Shown here: in pieces, positions 42,592 through 51,447 of the stretch
Position numbering within the stretch: position 1 is the stretch's first letter
How the letters are laid out: every line of letters begins with the position of its first letter
Origin: Acetatifactor sp.
Lineage (GTDB): Bacteria; Bacillota; Clostridia; Lachnospirales; Lachnospiraceae
NCBI GenBank assembly: GCA_024695935.1
Contig: JAILHH010000031.1
Location: 1-62,325, forward strand
Length of the DNA: 62,325 nt
Reading direction: 5' to 3'
Notes under the pieces: generated by a model
Told to the model about the DNA's origin: nothing
Database searches by the model: none
What the model saw: the letters and a program-made list of their open reading frames with translations, nothing else
Made by a program: the position numbers and the translations under genes

Positions 42592-43668
42592 ATGATTGAG
42601 GTAACAAACCTTACAAAACAGTACGGCGATCACATTGCCGTAAACAATCTCTCCTTCAAAGTTGAGAAGGGACAGATCTACGGATTTTTGGGACCAAACG
42701 GTGCCGGAAAATCCACAACAATGAACATTATCACAGGATATCTGGCACCTACTGACGGAACCGTCACCATCGACGGCAAGGATATTCAGAAAGAGCCCGA
42801 GGCAGCCAAAAAACTCATCGGATATCTCCCTGAGATCCCTCCCCTTTACACAGACATGACTGTAAAGGATTTCCTTAAGTTTGTGGCTGAACTTAAAAAG
42901 GTTCCCAGGGCAGAGAGAAAAGATCAGGTGGAAGAAGTTATGGCCCTGACACAGATCACGGATATGCAAAACCGCCTTATCAAGAATCTTTCAAAGGGAT
43001 ATCGCCAGAGAGTCGGTATCGCACAGGCAATTTTAGGGAAACCCGAAGTGATCATTTTGGATGAGCCTTCGGTAGGACTTGATCCCAAGCAGATAATCGA
43101 GATCAGGGATCTGATCAGAAAACTTGGAGAAAATCACACAGTGATCCTCAGCTCCCACATTCTGAGCGAGGTTCAGGAGGTTTGCGATCACATTCTCATC
43201 ATCGCCCACGGCAAGCTGGTGGCATCGGATACAACCGAGAACCTGTCAAAACTTACCGATCAGAACACAGTTCTTAATCTGACTGTGGCAGGTGAGTTTG
43301 AGCCCGCAAAGGATGTCCTTGAAAAGATAGCAGGAGTTGACAGCGTGGAGAACGCCGGAAACGATGCCGATGGAAATACCCTTATCAAAGTTGTCAGCGC
43401 AAAGGGTGTTGACGTCAGAGATGAAGCAGGCTTTGCCCTTGCAGGCGCCCGTATCGCGGTTCGCTCCATGCAGGTAGAGGAAAAGTCCCTGGAGGATATC
43501 TTCCTTGAACTTACTGACGGTGGCGAGGAAGTTAAAAAAGAGAGAAAGAGACTCTTTAAGAAAAAAGATTCCGAAGACGCGGCAGACCCTAAGCATGCGG
43601 AAGATGAGGTTTACGTTGAAACCGCAGATATTTCGGAAAATATAAATGGAGAAGGAGAGGAAAAATAA
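42592..43668 (+). CDS. ABC exporter ATP-binding protein, GldA/NatA-like, 358 aa
   Basis: Walker A is GPNGAGKSTT, the signature is LSKGYRQRVGIAQA, Walker B is VIILDEPSVGLDP, and the H-loop is LSSHILSEV. After the 220-residue nucleotide-binding domain comes an extra region typical of GldA-like subunits, ending in a lysine- and acid-rich tail. GGGAGG precedes the ATG. It powers the membrane subunit encoded immediately downstream. The three-gene arrangement (ATPase, GldF-GldG fusion, DUF4340) is found in many non-gliding bacteria, where the substrate is unknown. Confidence 0.95.
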   Translation: MIEVTNLTKQYGDHIAVNNLSFKVEKGQIYGFLGPNGAGKSTTMNIITGYLAPTDGTVTIDGKDIQKEPEAAKKLIGYLPEIPPLYTDMTVKDFLKFVAELKKVPRAERKDQVEEVMALTQITDMQNRLIKNLSKGYRQRVGIAQAILGKPEVIILDEPSVGLDPKQIIEIRDLIRKLGENHTVILSSHILSEVQEVCDHILIIAHGKLVASDTTENLSKLTDQNTVLNLTVAGEFEPAKDVLEKIAGVDSVENAGNDADGNTLIKVVSAKGVDVRDEAGFALAGARIAVRSMQVEEKSLEDIFLELTDGGEEVKKERKRLFKKKDSEDAADPKHAEDEVYVETADISENINGEGEEK

Positions 43669-43669
43669 T

Positions 43670-45772
43670 ATGTTAGCCATATTTAAAAGAGAATTTAAGT
43701 CATATTTTCAATCCTTCATCGGATTTTTGTTTGTTGCCGTAACACTGGCACTTATCGGACTTTACTTTTTCATATATAACCTTGGAAACGGATATCCATA
43801 TTTTCAGTATGTGCTTTCAAGCGTTTCCGTTTTGTTCATGTTTACAGTGCCCATACTTACAATGAGGACTCTGGCAGAGGAAAAGAGAAACAAGACCGAC
43901 CAGCTGACCCTTACCGCACCGGTTTCTGTGTGGTCCATAGTAATGGGTAAATACCTGGCACTCCTTGGAGTGTTCTGCATTCCCGTGCTGGTTATCTGCT
44001 TTTACCCGCTGATATTGATGCACTTTGGAACCATCCCTGTTGCTCAGGCATATCTTGCAATTCTGGGTTACTTCCTCTTTGGTGCGGCAGCCATCGCTGT
44101 GGGACTTTTTGTATCAAGCCTTACAGAGAGCCCTGTCATCGCTGCGGTAATCGGTATCGCAGTATTGTTTGTGGGATATATGATGAAGGGCATCACTTCA
44201 CTTCTTGACGGAGCCCCTTCCATCATCACACAGGTCCTTAACTGCTTTGACCTTTATACACACTTTAGTGATATGTTAAACGGTTCCTTAAATATAGACG
44301 GAATCGTATATTACATCTCTCTCATCGTTCTGGTACTTTTCTTTACCGTGCAGTCGATCCAGAAGAGACGTTACAGCGTATCCGTAAATCACTTAAGCCT
44401 TGGCGCTTACAGCACTATTTCAATCGTGATCGCCACAGCTATCGTTGTGGTACTTAATATCGTAGTGGCTAAGCTTCCAAAGAGCTTCACCGCTGTGGAC
44501 GTGACTGACGAACAGCTCTATTCCATCACAGATGAGGGAAAGGAATTCATCGCACAGGTTGACGAGGATGTAAAAATATATGTGCTCTCATCAGAGGATA
44601 ACAGGGACCTGATGCTGGGTGAGACTTTGGACAGGATAGACGACCTTTCCAAATTCATCAGCGTTGAGTATGTGGATCCTGCCATCAACCCCAGATTTGC
44701 ATCGCAGTACACCGATGAAAATCTTACAGTCGGAAGTTTGATCGTGGTAAGCGACAAGCGAAGCACAACTGTAAGTCAGACAGATATTTACGAAAGTACA
44801 TTTGATTCAAATACATATTCATCAACTGTAACCGGATATGACGGCGAGGGAAGAGTGATCTCTGCCATCGACTTTGTCACAAGTGACAGACAGCCTAAAC
44901 TCCTCGCAATATCAGGCCATGGCGAGGCTCCTCTGTCAAACAATTATCAGGATGCCATAAAGAAAGCCAATATAGATTACGAAACAGGCAACATTATGGA
45001 TTATGATGAGATTTCTGAAGATATCGACATGATCCTGATCAATGCTCCCACATCTGATATTTCAAAGGATGACCTTGACAAGTTAAAGGATTATCTTGAA
45101 AAGGGCGGAGACATAATCTATGTGGCAACCTATGACCTTACAGATTCCGCAAACATTGATGAACTTTTGAGCTACAGAGGACTCAGCACAGTTGACGGTG
45201 TTGTGGTAGAGGGAGATGAAAGCCACTATTACGGATATCCCTTCTATCTGCTTCCCAATGTGCAGGTATCCACATACACAAAAGGCATTTATGGAGGAGC
45301 ATATTATGTATTTGCTCCCAATGCTCAGGGTATCCTGATCGATGATACGAATGAGGAAGTGGAGTACGCAAGTATCCTCTCCACAACAGATTCCGCATAT
45401 TCAAAACTTGCAGCCAACAATATGGAAGTTACAGACAAGGAAGAAGGGGACATCGACGGACCTTTCCAGATCGGTGTTGCCGCTGAAAAGACCGGAGAAG
45501 GAACCCTGGTTGTTTACGGTTCATCCTTTATGTTTACAGATGATGCCACAAGCCTTGTAGGCGGTTCTAACCAGACGCTCTTTACAAACACTGCCTCAAG
45601 TTTTGCAAGCAGATCGGTAAATGTATCGATCCCGGTTAAGTCATACAGTGTATCCAACCTTATTGTGCCCAAGGCAATGAGCACCTTGATCGGAGCACTC
45701 ACCGCCATAGTTGTTCCTGTAGCTTTACTTATTGCAGGATTCTGCGTATGGTTTGCAAGGAGGAAGAAATAA
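43670..45772 (+). CDS. GldF-GldG fusion: ABC-2 permease joined to an auxiliary extracytoplasmic domain, 700 aa
   Basis: Residues 1-235 form an ABC-2 type permease with six hydrophobic segments (MLAIFKREFKSYFQSFIGF at the start; the RTLAEEKRNKTDQLTLTAPV loop is typical of GldF). After a further membrane segment (about 255-275) lies the GldG-like auxiliary domain (about 280-670) with LYSITDEGKEFI, VEYVDPAINPRF and LLAISGHGEAPL. A final membrane helix ends in WFARRKK. The two parts are separate genes in Bacteroidetes. The start at 43670 is the first ATG after GGAGAGG; an in-frame earlier start lies inside the ATPase gene. Confidence 0.92.
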   Translation: MLAIFKREFKSYFQSFIGFLFVAVTLALIGLYFFIYNLGNGYPYFQYVLSSVSVLFMFTVPILTMRTLAEEKRNKTDQLTLTAPVSVWSIVMGKYLALLGVFCIPVLVICFYPLILMHFGTIPVAQAYLAILGYFLFGAAAIAVGLFVSSLTESPVIAAVIGIAVLFVGYMMKGITSLLDGAPSIITQVLNCFDLYTHFSDMLNGSLNIDGIVYYISLIVLVLFFTVQSIQKRRYSVSVNHLSLGAYSTISIVIATAIVVVLNIVVAKLPKSFTAVDVTDEQLYSITDEGKEFIAQVDEDVKIYVLSSEDNRDLMLGETLDRIDDLSKFISVEYVDPAINPRFASQYTDENLTVGSLIVVSDKRSTTVSQTDIYESTFDSNTYSSTVTGYDGEGRVISAIDFVTSDRQPKLLAISGHGEAPLSNNYQDAIKKANIDYETGNIMDYDEISEDIDMILINAPTSDISKDDLDKLKDYLEKGGDIIYVATYDLTDSANIDELLSYRGLSTVDGVVVEGDESHYYGYPFYLLPNVQVSTYTKGIYGGAYYVFAPNAQGILIDDTNEEVEYASILSTTDSAYSKLAANNMEVTDKEEGDIDGPFQIGVAAEKTGEGTLVVYGSSFMFTDDATSLVGGSNQTLFTNTASSFASRSVNVSIPVKSYSVSNLIVPKAMSTLIGALTAIVVPVALLIAGFCVWFARRKK

Positions 45773-45774
45773 TC

Positions 45775-46389
45775 ATGTCAAGACAGCTTAAGCAATTGAT
45801 TTTGATGGTGATCGTCCTGGTGGTGCTGGTGGCTGTGTATTTTGGTGTGACCAAATATCAGGAGTCAAAAAAGGATGATAAGGAGGAGAATTCCTCTGAA
45901 GTCACCGTTATTGATGGCGACTCCGACAGCATCGAAAGTTTTACATATACTTACGACGGAAATACTTACAGCTACGAGAAAGAGGATGACACATGGTATT
46001 ATGCCGATGATCACTCTCTGGAGGTAACCCAGTATATGATCAAAAACATGCTGGCAAACCTTGCACCGTTCAAAACGGAAAATGTCATCGAAAATGTTGA
46101 GGATCTCAGCCAGTTCGGACTCGATGCACCTTCCAGAACCGTAAAGTGGGTGATGAACGGAGAGGAGTATGAGATCACATTCGGTGATTTCAATACCATC
46201 GCAGAAGTATATTATGTTTATGTAAACGGCGACTCGTCAAAGGTTTATACAACAGAGTCTTCAACTTACACGCTTTTCAACAAAGACATCTACGCTTTGA
46301 CCAATCTGGAAAAGCCTGAGGAAGAGGACGAGGAAGTTACCGAGGCAGAAACAGACACAGAGACAGATGTGGATGCCGCGGTTGAATGA
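45775..46389 (+). CDS. DUF4340 membrane-anchored protein, 204 aa
   Basis: A single N-terminal transmembrane helix (residues about 6-25) is followed by a charged linker and a DUF4340 domain with IESFTYTYDGNTYSYEKE and FGLDAPSRTVKWVMNGEEYEITFG. The C-terminus is a Glu/Thr-rich tail. It is shorter than many DUF4340 proteins, which often have repeated modules. It follows the GldF-GldG fusion with a 2-base gap and probably completes the exporter complex on the outer face. The function of the family is unknown. Confidence 0.87.
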   Translation: MSRQLKQLILMVIVLVVLVAVYFGVTKYQESKKDDKEENSSEVTVIDGDSDSIESFTYTYDGNTYSYEKEDDTWYYADDHSLEVTQYMIKNMLANLAPFKTENVIENVEDLSQFGLDAPSRTVKWVMNGEEYEITFGDFNTIAEVYYVYVNGDSSKVYTTESSTYTLFNKDIYALTNLEKPEEEDEEVTEAETDTETDVDAAVE

Positions 46390-46424
46390 TACAAATTTGC
46401 CGATCCCAAAAAGCAAATGATTTT

Positions 46425-46456
46425 AAAGCTCCCTGTTAAGGCAGGGAGCTTTTGTT
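46425..46456 (+). terminator. Terminator of the Gld-type operon
   Basis: A perfect 11-bp stem, AAAGCTCCCTG with CAGGGAGCTTT, has a 6-base loop and a TTTTGTTGT tail. Confidence 0.92.
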
Positions 46457-46473
46457 GTGACGAAAATTTCCAC

Positions 46474-46502
46474 TTTACAAAATAAAAACGTTTTTATATA
46501 AT
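46474..46502 (+). promoter_or_regulatory. Sigma-A promoter of the GH5 gene
   Basis: TTTACA (46474-46479) and TATAAT (46497-46502) are 17 bases apart, 11 of 12 consensus positions. The start would be near 46509, giving a leader of about 56 bases. Confidence 0.85.
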
Positions 46503-46564
46503 AGGAGGCAGTTACAGTAACAGGCATTTATTGTTTTTATAGGGTTATGGAAAGGAAACAAAAA

Positions 46565-48001
46565 ATGAGTAATAAGAGATTAAAGGCATTTGCAATTGTT
46601 TTTGCCGCAGCACTTCTTGCAGGCTGCGGAAAGAATACGGAGGCTGTCACAGAGCCTGCAGCTGAAGAAGTTGTGGAGGAAGTTTCGACAGAAACCGAAG
46701 AGGCAGAAAGTGAAGAAACTGCCGAAGCAGAAGAGACCGAGGCAGAAGAAGTTGTGGCAGAAGAACCTTATGTAGAAAGAGAAGAGAACGATACTATGGT
46801 AGAAAATCCATTTTTGAAGGCAGACGGAAAGGTGCTTAGAAACAATTCCGGTGAGGGCGATGTTATCCAGTTAAAAGGTACCAACGTAGGAGGATATCTT
46901 CTTCAGGAAATGTGGATGACTCCCACCAGAGCCACATCCGCAGTAAAAGACGAGACGGATATCTTGGACATATTGGTTGAGCGATTCGGCGAGGAAGAGG
47001 GTATGGCTCTCGTTGAGGCTTATCAGGATAATTTCATGACGGACAGAGATTTTGACTATCTCAAGTCCATCGGTGTTAACTGCCTCAGACTCCCTCTTTG
47101 GTGGAGAAATCTCATGGATGCGGAAGGCAACTATTATGATAATGCTTTCGAGAGGATCGACTGGTTCGTAGAGCAGTCAGCTGCAAGAGGAATGTATGTG
47201 ATCATAGACCTTCACGGTGCACCCGGATCACAGAACGGTTCGGACCACTCGGGAGTTGACGGTGGCGGCGACAAGATGGCAGCCAGCGAATTCTTCTTTG
47301 CAGATCAGGAAACTGTGGCTGCAAATCAGGAACTCTTCTATCAGATCTGGGAAAAGATCGCAGAGCATTATAACGGAAATCCCTGGGTTGCAGGTTATGA
47401 TCTGCTAAACGAGCCCTTCTGTACATACAGATATAATTCCGGTTACACAGATACAGCCCTGAGACAGGGACTTTGGAATGTTTATGATGCAGCTTACAAG
47501 AGGATCAGAGCTATCGATCCTGACCATGTGATCATCATGGAGGCTGTATGGGATCCCGTGGATCTTCCCCTTCCCACTAAGTTTGGATGGGAGAATATAA
47601 TGTATGAGTACCATAATTACCTGTATGACGATTACAATAATGCAGGCGGAAAGCAGGTAACCAACATGCGCTCAAAACTCAGCGCCATCGATTCATCCAA
47701 TTATGATGTGCCTTCACTTATGGGTGAGTTCTCACTTTTTGATAACCTGGAAGCATGGGATGAGGGACTCAAATACATCAATGATTCCGGTATCAGCTGG
47801 ACAACCTGGACTTACAAGACTATACTCGATGACGGAAACTGGGGAATCAGACATATAAAGAACAGCAACATCGGACTTGACAGTGCCGATTATGACAAGA
47901 TCATGGAAGCTTACAGCGAGGTTGGAAATTCCAGAGAAAACAGCGGACTTGTTCAGGTTCTGACCAAATACTTCAAGATGGCTTACAAGATAGCTAAGTA
48001 A
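46565..48001 (+). CDS. GH5 endo/exo-glucanase lipoprotein, 478 aa
   Basis: A surface-anchored glycoside hydrolase family 5 enzyme. The signal peptide ends in lipobox LLAGC, followed by a Glu/Thr/Ala-rich linker of about 60 residues. The catalytic barrel begins LKGTNVGGYLLQEMW. Key motifs are GVNCLRLPLWWRN, the acid/base Glu283 in LLNEPF, YEYHNYLYDD, and the nucleophile Glu388 in LMGEFSLFD. The IDLHGAPGSQNGSDHSG segment resembles that of exo-1,3-glucanases such as GH5_9, so beta-1,3- or mixed-linkage glucan is a plausible substrate, but cellulase activity is not excluded. The ATG at 46565 is preferred over 46547. No carbohydrate-binding module is present. Confidence 0.93.
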   Translation: MSNKRLKAFAIVFAAALLAGCGKNTEAVTEPAAEEVVEEVSTETEEAESEETAEAEETEAEEVVAEEPYVEREENDTMVENPFLKADGKVLRNNSGEGDVIQLKGTNVGGYLLQEMWMTPTRATSAVKDETDILDILVERFGEEEGMALVEAYQDNFMTDRDFDYLKSIGVNCLRLPLWWRNLMDAEGNYYDNAFERIDWFVEQSAARGMYVIIDLHGAPGSQNGSDHSGVDGGGDKMAASEFFFADQETVAANQELFYQIWEKIAEHYNGNPWVAGYDLLNEPFCTYRYNSGYTDTALRQGLWNVYDAAYKRIRAIDPDHVIIMEAVWDPVDLPLPTKFGWENIMYEYHNYLYDDYNNAGGKQVTNMRSKLSAIDSSNYDVPSLMGEFSLFDNLEAWDEGLKYINDSGISWTTWTYKTILDDGNWGIRHIKNSNIGLDSADYDKIMEAYSEVGNSRENSGLVQVLTKYFKMAYKIAK

Positions 48002-48033
48002 TGTGAACATGCATTAATGAAATTACTCCTTTT

Positions 48034-48076
48034 GGGGACTGATCGGGGAACTGCTCGTTCAGTCTCCTTTTATTTT
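48034..48076 (+). terminator. Terminator of the GH5 gene
   Basis: GGGGACTGA pairs with TCAGTCTCC over 9 bp (one G-T), followed by TTTTATTTTT. Confidence 0.85.
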
Positions 48077-48135
48077 TCGCAGATGTTAATGCAGACAAAT
48101 TGCAGGATGGCTGTTTAGGACCAAGCACACCCGAT

Positions 48136-48221
48136 TTGCAAAAGTCATAGGACTTTTTGTAAAACTATTGCAAAAGTCATAGGACTTTTGTTATAATACT
48201 TGCAAAAGTCATAGGACTATT
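48136..48221 (+). repeat. Three palindromic repeats with exact 32-bp period
   Basis: A 22-base unit starting TTGCAAAAGTCATAGGAC occurs at 48136, 48168 and 48200; the first two are identical and the third differs near its 3' end. Each contains the inverted repeat AAAAGTC-ATAG-GACTTTT (imperfect in the third). The 32-base period equals about three helical turns. Unit 2 supplies a TTGCAA -35 for the TATAAT at 48192-48197, and unit 3 covers the start of transcription. The set directly precedes the DUF4143 ATPase gene and looks like a three-site operator. Confidence 0.85.
48168..48197 (+). promoter_or_regulatory. Promoter of the AAA/DUF4143 gene, embedded in the repeats
   Basis: TTGCAA (48168-48173) lies 18 bases before a perfect TATAAT (48192-48197). 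The -35 is inside repeat 2, and the predicted start (about 48204) is inside repeat 3, so a protein bound there would block polymerase. Confidence 0.65.
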
Positions 48222-48230
48222 GGAGGCGTT

Positions 48231-49553
48231 ATGTATAGGGAAATAACCAAAAAACTGATAGAATGGAAAGACGGAAAGCGCAGAAAGCCGCTTATTCTCA
48301 CGGGAGTCAGGCAGTGTGGTAAAACATACACAGTATTGAAGTTTGCCAAAGAGCACTTCGAAAACTGTGTATATGTCAATTTTGAATCGGAAGAAAAACT
48401 TTCTGCCATATTTGAATATGATTTTGATGTAAACAGAATCGTAAAAGAGCTGGAAATCCATTTTAAAACCGGGATCATTCCCGGGAAAACGCTGCTGTTT
48501 TTTGATGAAATACAGGTATGTTCCAGGGCGCTTACTTCTCTTAAATATTTTTGCGAGAACATGAGGGAACTGCATATAATATGCGCCGGGTCATTGCTTG
48601 GCGTAGCATTAAAGAGAGAACAGGTTTCGTTCCCGGTTGGGAAAGTAAACAGGATGCAGTTATATCCCATGAGTTTTAAGGAATTTGTACTGGCAAACGG
48701 GCGGGCTGACCTTATCGAAACTATGGCTGACTGGTCCATAGACAGAAAGATTCCGGAATTGTATTCAGAGCCATTGGAGCAATTGCTGAAAGCTTACTAT
48801 ATAGTGGGCGGAATGCCGGAAGCCGTAAAAACCTGGATCGAAACCAATGATTATGATGAGGTTGAAGAGGTACAAAACGAAATCCTGGCCGATTATGCGG
48901 ATGATTTTTCAAAACATGCCCCTCTGCCTGATGTGCCAAAGATACGTTGGATATGGGATTCTGTTCCTGTTCAGCTTGCGAGGGAAAACAATAAGTTCGT
49001 GTTTTCCCATGTTAAGGAAGGCAAGAGGTCTGCCGAACTTGAGGATGCTTTGCAATGGCTGGTTGACGCAGGGCTGTTAATTAAAACCGAAATGGTAGAA
49101 AACCCGGAGACTCCGCTTGAGGGAAGTGCAAATAAGACCTATTTCAAAGTATATATGTCGGATATAGGACTTTTACGGGCAAGGTCAAAAGTATCACCAA
49201 AAACTATATTGGACGAGTCGGATAATTTCAGCAGGTACAAGGGTGCATTTGCGGAAAATTATGTGTTAAATGAATTGAAAGCTGCCGGGAAGGTTCTCTA
49301 TTTTTGGCGCTCGGGAAATACTGCTGAAGTTGATTTTATTTATGAGCAGGACGGTGAGATCATTCCCGTAGAAGTGAAGGCAGCAAGCAACACGCAGGCA
49401 AAGAGTTACAAGCAGTATTGCAAAAAATACCTTCCTAAAAAAGGCCTGAAATTATCTTTGAAAAATATTGCGGAAAACAAATGTGAACAGACCGATACGT
49501 ACAGTGTGCCACTGTATCTGACCTGGAATACAGACACGTTTTTGTCGAAGTAA
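48231..49553 (+). CDS. AAA_14/DUF4143 ATPase, 440 aa
   Basis: A P-loop ATPase of the AAA_14 plus DUF4143 architecture, widespread in anaerobes and archaea and often in variable gene content. Walker A is LTGVRQCGKTYT (near residue 25). Walker B is LLFFDEIQVCSRAL. The arginine-rich sensor region is followed by a winged-helix-like segment. The C-terminal DUF4143 domain includes GAFAENYVLNELKAAGK, FWRSGNTAEVDFIYEQDGEIIPVEVKAA, a PD-(D/E)xK-like pattern (E-V-D...E-V-K). The function is unproven, although the nuclease-like motif suggests DNA-related or defence activity. TTGGAGG lies 5 bases before the ATG. It is isolated, with its own operator. Confidence 0.92.
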   Translation: MYREITKKLIEWKDGKRRKPLILTGVRQCGKTYTVLKFAKEHFENCVYVNFESEEKLSAIFEYDFDVNRIVKELEIHFKTGIIPGKTLLFFDEIQVCSRALTSLKYFCENMRELHIICAGSLLGVALKREQVSFPVGKVNRMQLYPMSFKEFVLANGRADLIETMADWSIDRKIPELYSEPLEQLLKAYYIVGGMPEAVKTWIETNDYDEVEEVQNEILADYADDFSKHAPLPDVPKIRWIWDSVPVQLARENNKFVFSHVKEGKRSAELEDALQWLVDAGLLIKTEMVENPETPLEGSANKTYFKVYMSDIGLLRARSKVSPKTILDESDNFSRYKGAFAENYVLNELKAAGKVLYFWRSGNTAEVDFIYEQDGEIIPVEVKAASNTQAKSYKQYCKKYLPKKGLKLSLKNIAENKCEQTDTYSVPLYLTWNTDTFLSK

Positions 49554-49664
49554 AATAAGTGGGATAAGACGCTGTAAGAGCATATGAAGTTGATGCATGG
49601 GCTAAAACTGAGGAATTTCAAAAGGCGTTAGAGCAATAATAAATATGATTTGGATTTATAAAGA

Positions 49665-49692
49665 AAGGGCTCGGCAGTTTTGCCGGGCCCTT
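49665..49692 (-). terminator. Terminator of the PilZ gene
   Basis: A 12-bp stem, AAGGGCTCGGCA with TGCCGGGCCCTT on the plus strand, has a 4-base loop. On the minus strand TTTCTTT follows, so it terminates the PilZ gene 2 bases after its stop codon; it may also block read-through from the DUF4143 gene. Confidence 0.88.
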
Positions 49693-49694
49693 GA

Positions 49695-50360
49695 TCATCG
49701 GTCTCTCTTTAGATTCATACGTTCTTTTAAAGCGACATAGTTTTCCAGGCCGCCCACATGGTTATTTAACTTGCAGCCGTAAACGATCTTGCCGTTTTCA
49801 AGGTCCTGGCTTCTGACCACGATCCCGTACATCTGAAAAGTGAAGGTGTCGCCGCTCTGTTCGATGGTGTCAGTGAGTACCACATGAACAACCTGATTGA
49901 TGGCTAACTCGATCTCAGAGGGGCAAGTCAGTGCAAATCCGGAGACGGAAACATCCTTTATGATGACTTCCACGGGTTCAGCACCGGGTTTATATGCAAG
50001 GCTTGTGGGGAGGCCCACATAGCACCTGTACGAACCGCGCCTGTTAAAGGGCTTTCCTGCGGCCTGGCACTGCAGACTGTAACAGAAGGTGTTATTCGAC
50101 CGCTTCATGGAAGTAACTGTGACATTGTTAAAGATCTGAGGTTTATCATCCGAAAACAAAGCGATGACATTGACCATGGTGTTTTCGCCCTTAAAGGATA
50201 CGATCTTGTCATCCCTCATAACAGCTTCGGCGATAGCCATTTTCTTTTTGGGATAGGACTCCTCGATTTTGGAGGAAAATTCAAGATGTTGTGGTTCGGC
50301 TCCGCCAATATCGACGAGAAAAGATATTGGTGTTCCTACCTCCAATTCTTCAATCAGCAT
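49695..50360 (-). CDS. PilZ-domain c-di-GMP-binding protein (YcgR-like), 221 aa
   Basis: An N-terminal YcgR-like beta domain (residues about 1-95) is followed by a PilZ domain (about 100-215). Both ligand motifs are intact: RxxxR as RRGSYR and D/NxSxxG as DVSVSG. PilZ proteins of this layout bind c-di-GMP and, in flagellated bacteria, brake the motor; other targets are possible. GAGGAGGG lies about 10 bases before the ATG. Together with the EAL protein it shows that the organism uses c-di-GMP. No GGDEF domain is encoded in this window. Confidence 0.92.
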   Translation of the reverse strand: MLIEELEVGTPISFLVDIGGAEPQHLEFSSKIEESYPKKKMAIAEAVMRDDKIVSFKGENTMVNVIALFSDDKPQIFNNVTVTSMKRSNNTFCYSLQCQAAGKPFNRRGSYRCYVGLPTSLAYKPGAEPVEVIIKDVSVSGFALTCPSEIELAINQVVHVVLTDTIEQSGDTFTFQMYGIVVRSQDLENGKIVYGCKLNNHVGGLENYVALKERMNLKRDR

Positions 50361-50553
50361 TAAAGTTGCGCCCTCCTCACAAAGAAATTGATTAACACAT
50401 TACAATTAATCATAACACAATATGTAGACAAATAAAAGCAATATATGAAGCGGATGCCCATAGCGGGCCAGATATTTGTTTGTATTAGCAGTAAAATATG
50501 GTAAAATATAATTAACTATAGGGTAAATTGGAAGAAGTGTCTGAGGTAACAGA

Positions 50554-50748
50554 ATGAATTTTAAGGAGTTATATCTTTCGGGTCAGATAGAGTTTGAGGA
50601 TATAGATGATTACAGTTACAAATGGGGTATGAGTGATGAAGAGCGGACTCTGGCGCAGTATCTCGGGCTTAATGCCGAGGAGGAAGACGCCTGGGTCAGT
50701 GACAGCGAAGAAGCCCTGAAGGAGCTTTTGGACAAACAAAAGAAATGA
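50554..50748 (+). CDS. Small acidic hypothetical protein, 64 aa
   Basis: Highly acidic and helical. It starts MNFKELYLSGQIEFEDIDDY and contains WGMSDEERTLAQYLGLNAEEE. There are no membrane segments or metal motifs. I do not recognise a function. A GAGG site lies before the ATG. It lies 9 bases upstream of mecA, so it is likely co-expressed and could be an adaptor or regulator of that system, which is speculation. A TATAAT at 50507-50512 is its probable -10. Confidence 0.78.
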   Translation: MNFKELYLSGQIEFEDIDDYSYKWGMSDEERTLAQYLGLNAEEEDAWVSDSEEALKELLDKQKK

Positions 50749-50757
50749 GGTGACGTT

Positions 50758-51435
50758 ATGAGAGTAGAACGAATTGACGACAAGACAGTAAAATGCTACC
50801 TCACTGTCAACGAACTGATGGAATACAACATCAATTACAATGATTTTGTAACCCGAAGTTCAAAAGCAAGAGAAGTAATCAGAGAAATCATGGTACAGGC
50901 GCATGAGGAACTGGGATATGTGCCGAGTGGAATGGCGTTTGATCTGCAGATAGTATTTTCGCCCGAAAACGGAATGGAGCTGACTTTTTCCGAGAAAGGG
51001 CCACAGGACTTTACGGCAGAACAGGTTGAAAACGCCCTGGTGGAAATGCGTGAACTTTTGGCAAAGCTGCGTCAGGACAGAGAAGGAGCCCAAAAAGAGA
51101 TCCGGGCAAAAGCTAAGTCCATCGAAGCTTCGGAGGATAATGAATTTGAGAATCCGGAGGAAGCAATCTTTGCTTTTAGGAAAATGACCGATGTAATGGA
51201 TTTTTCATCAGTACTGCCAAAAAATATCAGAGTTCACACGGAGCTTTACGAACTGGATGACACCCTTTATCTGTATCTTGCAAAGGGCGGAGCATCCTAT
51301 GACAAGTATTCAAGGGCATGTCTGTCAGCTCTCGAGTACGGAGTTCTCTACGGCGCAGAGCCGGAAAAAATAGAATTTATAAAGAAAAAGGGAAAACTTA
51401 TCATTCCCAATCGCGCAATAAATAAACTGAGATAA
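50758..51435 (+). CDS. mecA: Adaptor protein MecA, 225 aa
   Basis: An adaptor that delivers proteins to the ClpC unfoldase. The N-terminal substrate-binding part reads MRVERIDDKTVKCYLT, typical of MecA. A variable acidic linker (about 105-135) connects to the C-terminal ClpC-binding domain with FAFRKMTDVMDFSSVL, DDTLYLYLAKGG and ALEYGVLYGAEPEK. Length is normal. GAGGTG precedes the ATG. It is second in a run of four co-directional genes (small protein, mecA, mutarotase-like, exonuclease) with gaps under 25 bases. Confidence 0.92.
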   Translation: MRVERIDDKTVKCYLTVNELMEYNINYNDFVTRSSKAREVIREIMVQAHEELGYVPSGMAFDLQIVFSPENGMELTFSEKGPQDFTAEQVENALVEMRELLAKLRQDREGAQKEIRAKAKSIEASEDNEFENPEEAIFAFRKMTDVMDFSSVLPKNIRVHTELYELDDTLYLYLAKGGASYDKYSRACLSALEYGVLYGAEPEKIEFIKKKGKLIIPNRAINKLR

Positions 51436-51447
51436 CCGGAGGCATAA

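Noticed and set aside
48136-48221. CRISPR array
   Set aside because: Only three units with 10-bp gaps, no cas genes, and the repeats overlap a promoter.
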